From contig USTA01000041.1 in assembly GCA_900557475.1 (NCBI GenBank), positions 1-6,852 of the forward strand: a DNA stretch of 6,852 nucleotides, written 5' to 3'. The notes under the pieces were generated by a model. That model searched no databases. It saw only the letters and a program-made list of their open reading frames with translations, and was not told where the DNA came from. The stretch comes from an uncultured Clostridium sp. (GTDB lineage: Bacteria; Bacillota; Clostridia; TANB77; CAG-508). Positions 4,843 to 6,852 of this stretch are shown here, in pieces (within the stretch, counting starts at the first letter, position 1; the number at the start of each line of letters is the position of its first letter). Position numbers and translations under genes: made by a program.

Positions 4843-5846
4843 TAAAATGCTGGCCCTTCATTTTTATTATTTTCATGAGCGTTAATCAATTCTGTTGTAT
4901 CTTCTAAACTATTTACTGAGGCAGGTATTTGCTCAGTAGAATCTGTTATATCAATTAATTCTTTATTTGCATTTTCTTCTATTTCTTGTTCAACTTTATC
5001 TTCTTGAGTTTCAATGTAATAAGAATCGTTTTGATCTATTACATATACATAGCTTTGATTTACTTTCTTAGGATCTACTGTTACTTTCTTACAAGTTGCT
5101 CTTACCATTGTCTTGTATAACATTTCATCAGTCCAGCCTTCTACTGGTTCTTTTCCTACCTTTTGACCGTTTTCCCACTTGTCTTTTTCTCCACCCCAAA
5201 ATTCTGCAGATGCCGTGGATGGTTTCCTCTTTAATAGTTCATCTACTGTCATTACAACTAATTTATTATGTATTTCATTCTCATATTTTATAAATCCAAA
5301 TCCGCCTATTACGTTTCCCCTGTTAAATGGATTTGTAATTTTAAATTCGTAACCTTCAATATTATTTTTATATACTGCTTGAAATATGTCATTTTCTCTT
5401 ACTAACTCTACTTTTATATCTGCAATTTTGTATAATGAAAATTGTGTGGCAATATATTTAAGACCTTCATATCCTGCCATCAAATTTAAGTCATATTTGC
5501 CTGTTTTTGAGTTTTTATATGGTACGACATGAAGATGATTATGTATTGACATATCTAGTCCTAATTTTGCATTTTGAACAACATCCGTTGCCAGTTTATT
5601 CATGTTTACATTGTTCCAAGTTACAGTTGGTTCGTTTTTCTTTTTTGTACTTAACTGTCTACTTGCTTCAGCATTTCTTAATGCATTATCTATTCCAATA
5701 AAATAATTCCTTATTAATTGTCTTTGATATTCATTTAGGTTTAATTCTCCTATATTCCCTTCAAATTCTTTCATTACCATTCCAGTAAAACGTTCACTTG
5801 CTGTTAACTCTTTTTTATTTTCTTGTTTTTGCAATTGATTTTCCAT
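4842..5846 (-). CDS. recT: RecT-family single-strand annealing protein
   Basis: A 334-residue protein of the RecT family. The conserved core is clear: AKLGLDMSIHNHLHVVPYKN (93-112), YDLNLMAGYEGLKYIA (118-133), a central EFWGGEKDKWENG stretch and the terminal WTDEMLYKTMVRATCKK (about 238-254), which corresponds to the W..M..KT..R..K helix of the family. RecT binds and anneals single-stranded DNA in phage recombination, usually with a RecE-like exonuclease. No such exonuclease is visible in this window; the adjacent MBL-fold protein may fill a nuclease role. The acidic, Asn/Glu-rich tail (about 275-334) is variable in the family. A GGGAG lies 12 bases before the ATG, inside the spoVS end, so translation is probably coupled. 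Confidence 0.95.
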   Translation of the reverse strand: MENQLQKQENKKELTASERFTGMVMKEFEGNIGELNLNEYQRQLIRNYFIGIDNALRNAEASRQLSTKKKNEPTVTWNNVNMNKLATDVVQNAKLGLDMSIHNHLHVVPYKNSKTGKYDLNLMAGYEGLKYIATQFSLYKIADIKVELVRENDIFQAVYKNNIEGYEFKITNPFNRGNVIGGFGFIKYENEIHNKLVVMTVDELLKRKPSTASAEFWGGEKDKWENGQKVGKEPVEGWTDEMLYKTMVRATCKKVTVDPKKVNQSYVYVIDQNDSYYIETQEDKVEQEIEENANKELIDITDSTEQIPASVNSLEDTTELINAHENNKNEGPAF

Positions 5847-5850
5847 TAAA

Positions 5851-6120
5851 CTACATTTCTCCCTTCACTATAAATTTAATACATGTTCTACTTTTTCCTT
5901 CTATTTCTGCTTCTGAAAAAGCAGGTATGCAAACTAAATTAATCCCTGATGGTGCTATAAAACCTCTTGCTATTGCTACCGCCTTAACTGCTTGATTCAC
6001 TGCTCCTGCACCTATTGTTTGTACTTCTACTTGTCCTTTTTCTTTAATAACTCCTGCAATAGCTCCTGCTACTGAGTTTGCATTTGAACTATTTGATACT
6101 TTTAAAATTTGACTATTCAT
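5851..6120 (-). CDS. spoVS: SpoVS-family protein (stage V sporulation protein S homologue)
   Basis: An 89-residue protein that matches SpoVS along its whole length. It has ILKVSNSSNANSVAGAIAG (5-23), QTIGAGAVNQAVKAVAIARG (35-54), FIAPSGINLVCIPAF (54-68) and a C-terminal TCIKFIVKGEM. Chromosomal SpoVS of Bacillus and Clostridium is about 86 residues, affects late sporulation and has a compact Alba-like alpha/beta fold. This copy sits between phage genes, with AGGAGG eight bases before its ATG, overlapping the end of the preceding gene and lying five bases before recT. It is therefore phage-encoded. Possible roles are nucleic-acid binding in the recombination module or interference with host sporulation; neither is shown by the sequence. 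Confidence 0.92.
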   Translation of the reverse strand: MNSQILKVSNSSNANSVAGAIAGVIKEKGQVEVQTIGAGAVNQAVKAVAIARGFIAPSGINLVCIPAFSEAEIEGKSRTCIKFIVKGEM

Positions 6121-6418
6121 CGAATTTGCCTCCTATAATATTTTTTAATACACTTTCAAGTTTTTCCCTAGAATTAACTTTAATTTCATGCATTCGAATA
6201 TTATTATTTCCCCTTATTTTTCTTAAAGCTGTTGCTACTGCTTGCTCTAATTTATCTTTAGAAATTATTCCGTTATATAATATGTTTATTATTAAGTTAT
6301 ATATACCTGTTGCGATTGCCTCTTCACAATTTCCAGTAATTTTCAAATTTGTATCTTCTTCATTTTCTAATTTTTGAACACATATTGAATATACATATTT
6401 TTTATTATCTTTTTCCAA
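6113..6418 (-). CDS. phage protein of unknown function, about 101 aa
   Basis: The start is uncertain. I prefer the TTG at 6418 (giving MEKDNKKYVYSICVQKLEN), because GAGAGG lies eight bases ahead and the overlap with the previous gene is then only 14 bases. The alternative is the ATG at 6451 (112 residues), with a weak AAAAAG site and a 47-base overlap. The protein has a beta-rich start, then NLKITGNCEEAIATGIYNLI and IISKDKLEQAVATALRKI, an Ala/Gly and helical pattern, and ends IIGGKFDE. The stop lies inside the spoVS start. I do not recognise a named domain. Its position directly ahead of spoVS and recT suggests an accessory role in the same module. Confidence 0.78.
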   Translation of the reverse strand: MEKDNKKYVYSICVQKLENEEDTNLKITGNCEEAIATGIYNLIINILYNGIISKDKLEQAVATALRKIRGNNNIRMHEIKVNSREKLESVLKNIIGGKFDE

Positions 6419-6614
6419 TTCCTTTACCTCTCTTTTTATATTTTTTCTCATTTCTTTTTAAAATTTTTATATATTCATCTGTTCCATATTTTTGTTCTTG
6501 AAAGTAGTGCCAAATATCTGCTACATTTCTTCTATATTTTTTTGCAACTCCTTTATTGTGGTCTTTTGTTTGTTCTTTTATCATATTTCTATTTAAAGTT
6601 CTTTCAAATGACAT
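6405..6614 (-). CDS. small basic phage protein, 69 aa
   Basis: The ATG at 6614 has AGGAGG seven bases ahead. The protein starts MSFERTLNRNMIKEQTKDHN, continues KKYRRNVADIWHYFQEQKYG and ends in a strongly basic tail (NEKKYKKRGKGIGKR). The MSFERTLxRNMIKEQ start recurs, to my recollection, in uncharacterised clostridial phage proteins. The high Lys/Arg content would fit nucleic-acid binding, but no fold is identifiable. It overlaps the next gene and follows the conserved protein at 6637 by 22 bases. Confidence 0.8.
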   Translation of the reverse strand: MSFERTLNRNMIKEQTKDHNKGVAKKYRRNVADIWHYFQEQKYGTDEYIKILKRNEKKYKKRGKGIGKR

Positions 6615-6636
6615 TTCTAATCCTCCTATTTTATAT

Positions 6637-6852
6637 TTACTCTATTAAATCATCAAAGCTTTTTCCATATCCAACATTTTTTATTCTTTCATCAATATCA
6701 ATTTGATTTATTATTCCTTTTTCATAGTAATCTAATACTTTTATAACTTTTGAAATATCTCTATTACAACAATCATTCCAAAGCATATATAACTTGTCTT
6801 CGTAAAGTTCCATTTTATCTAATGTAATCAAATATATAGCCGTTCTATCTTG
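6637..6852 (-). CDS. conserved phage protein, C-terminal part (runs off the right edge)
   Basis: The frame is open to the right edge, so the true start lies outside the window; a TTG at 6831 is probably not the start. The visible 71 residues include RTAIYLITLDKMELYEDKLY, then MLWNDCCNRDISKVIKVLDYY and end GYGKSFDDLIE. The LYxLWNDCC.RDxxKVI pattern is, from memory, a small family of phage proteins encoded near recT or replication genes. The Cys pair is not in a clear metal-binding arrangement. Function unknown. Confidence 0.75.
   Translation of the reverse strand, partial: QDRTAIYLITLDKMELYEDKLYMLWNDCCNRDISKVIKVLDYYEKGIINQIDIDERIKNVGYGKSFDDLIE

Noticed and set aside
5096..6377. Plus-strand open frames over recT, spoVS and the gene before it
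   Set aside because: They are shadows of well-supported minus-strand genes and no family is recognisable.

Overview
This window is a tightly packed block of genes from a phage or prophage of a very AT-rich, low-GC Gram-positive bacterium, most likely of the Clostridia. The grounds are the strong AT bias, the near-universal strong Shine-Dalgarno sites (AGGAGG, GAGG), a SpoVS homologue of the type found in spore-formers, and phage families typical of clostridial siphophages. Every supported gene lies on the minus strand, so transcription runs from position 6852 towards 1. Genes are separated by a few bases or overlap, with stops often inside the next gene's ribosome binding site. I see no tRNA, rRNA, CRISPR array, insertion sequence, convincing promoter or terminator. 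The longest stretches without a gene are under 60 bases.

In order of transcription: a 5'-truncated conserved phage protein (6637-6852); two small unknown proteins (6405-6614, 6113-6418); SpoVS (5851-6120); the RecT single-strand annealing protein (4842-5846); an MBL-fold metallohydrolase (4098-4842); a DUF6011-type zinc-ribbon protein (3757-4087); a replication initiator with a DUF4373/Lin1244-like N-terminus (2804-3767) that carries internal direct repeats; a Cys-rich mini-protein (2625-2774); two tandem paralogues (2342-2584, 1943-2329); a conserved phage protein (1481-1933); a DUF1064 nuclease-fold protein (1117-1470); a small membrane protein (962-1103); two mini-proteins (829-972, 683-786); a coiled-coil protein (168-686); and the N-terminus of a YopX-family protein (1-132). 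This is an early replication/recombination module: RecT and the initiator handle DNA, the DUF1064 protein is a possible nuclease, and the rest are accessory early proteins.

The main observation is that four genes (membrane mini-protein, replication initiator, DUF6011 protein, MBL-fold protein) are each interrupted by a +1 frameshift of exactly the same form. An extra C stands immediately before a GGN glycine codon, giving an in-frame CGG codon. Skipping one base at CGG restores a full-length, well-conserved protein in every case. I located 22 CGG trinucleotides on the minus strand. The four at the shifts are the only in-frame ones; the other 18 are out of frame in their genes. CGA, CGC and CGT are used as ordinary codons. 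This suggests that CGG(N) acts as a +1-frameshift or quadruplet-decoding signal in this phage or its host. A systematic sequencing artefact is the main alternative. A fifth probable frameshift, in the mini-gene at 683-786, is of another type and is not explained by this rule.
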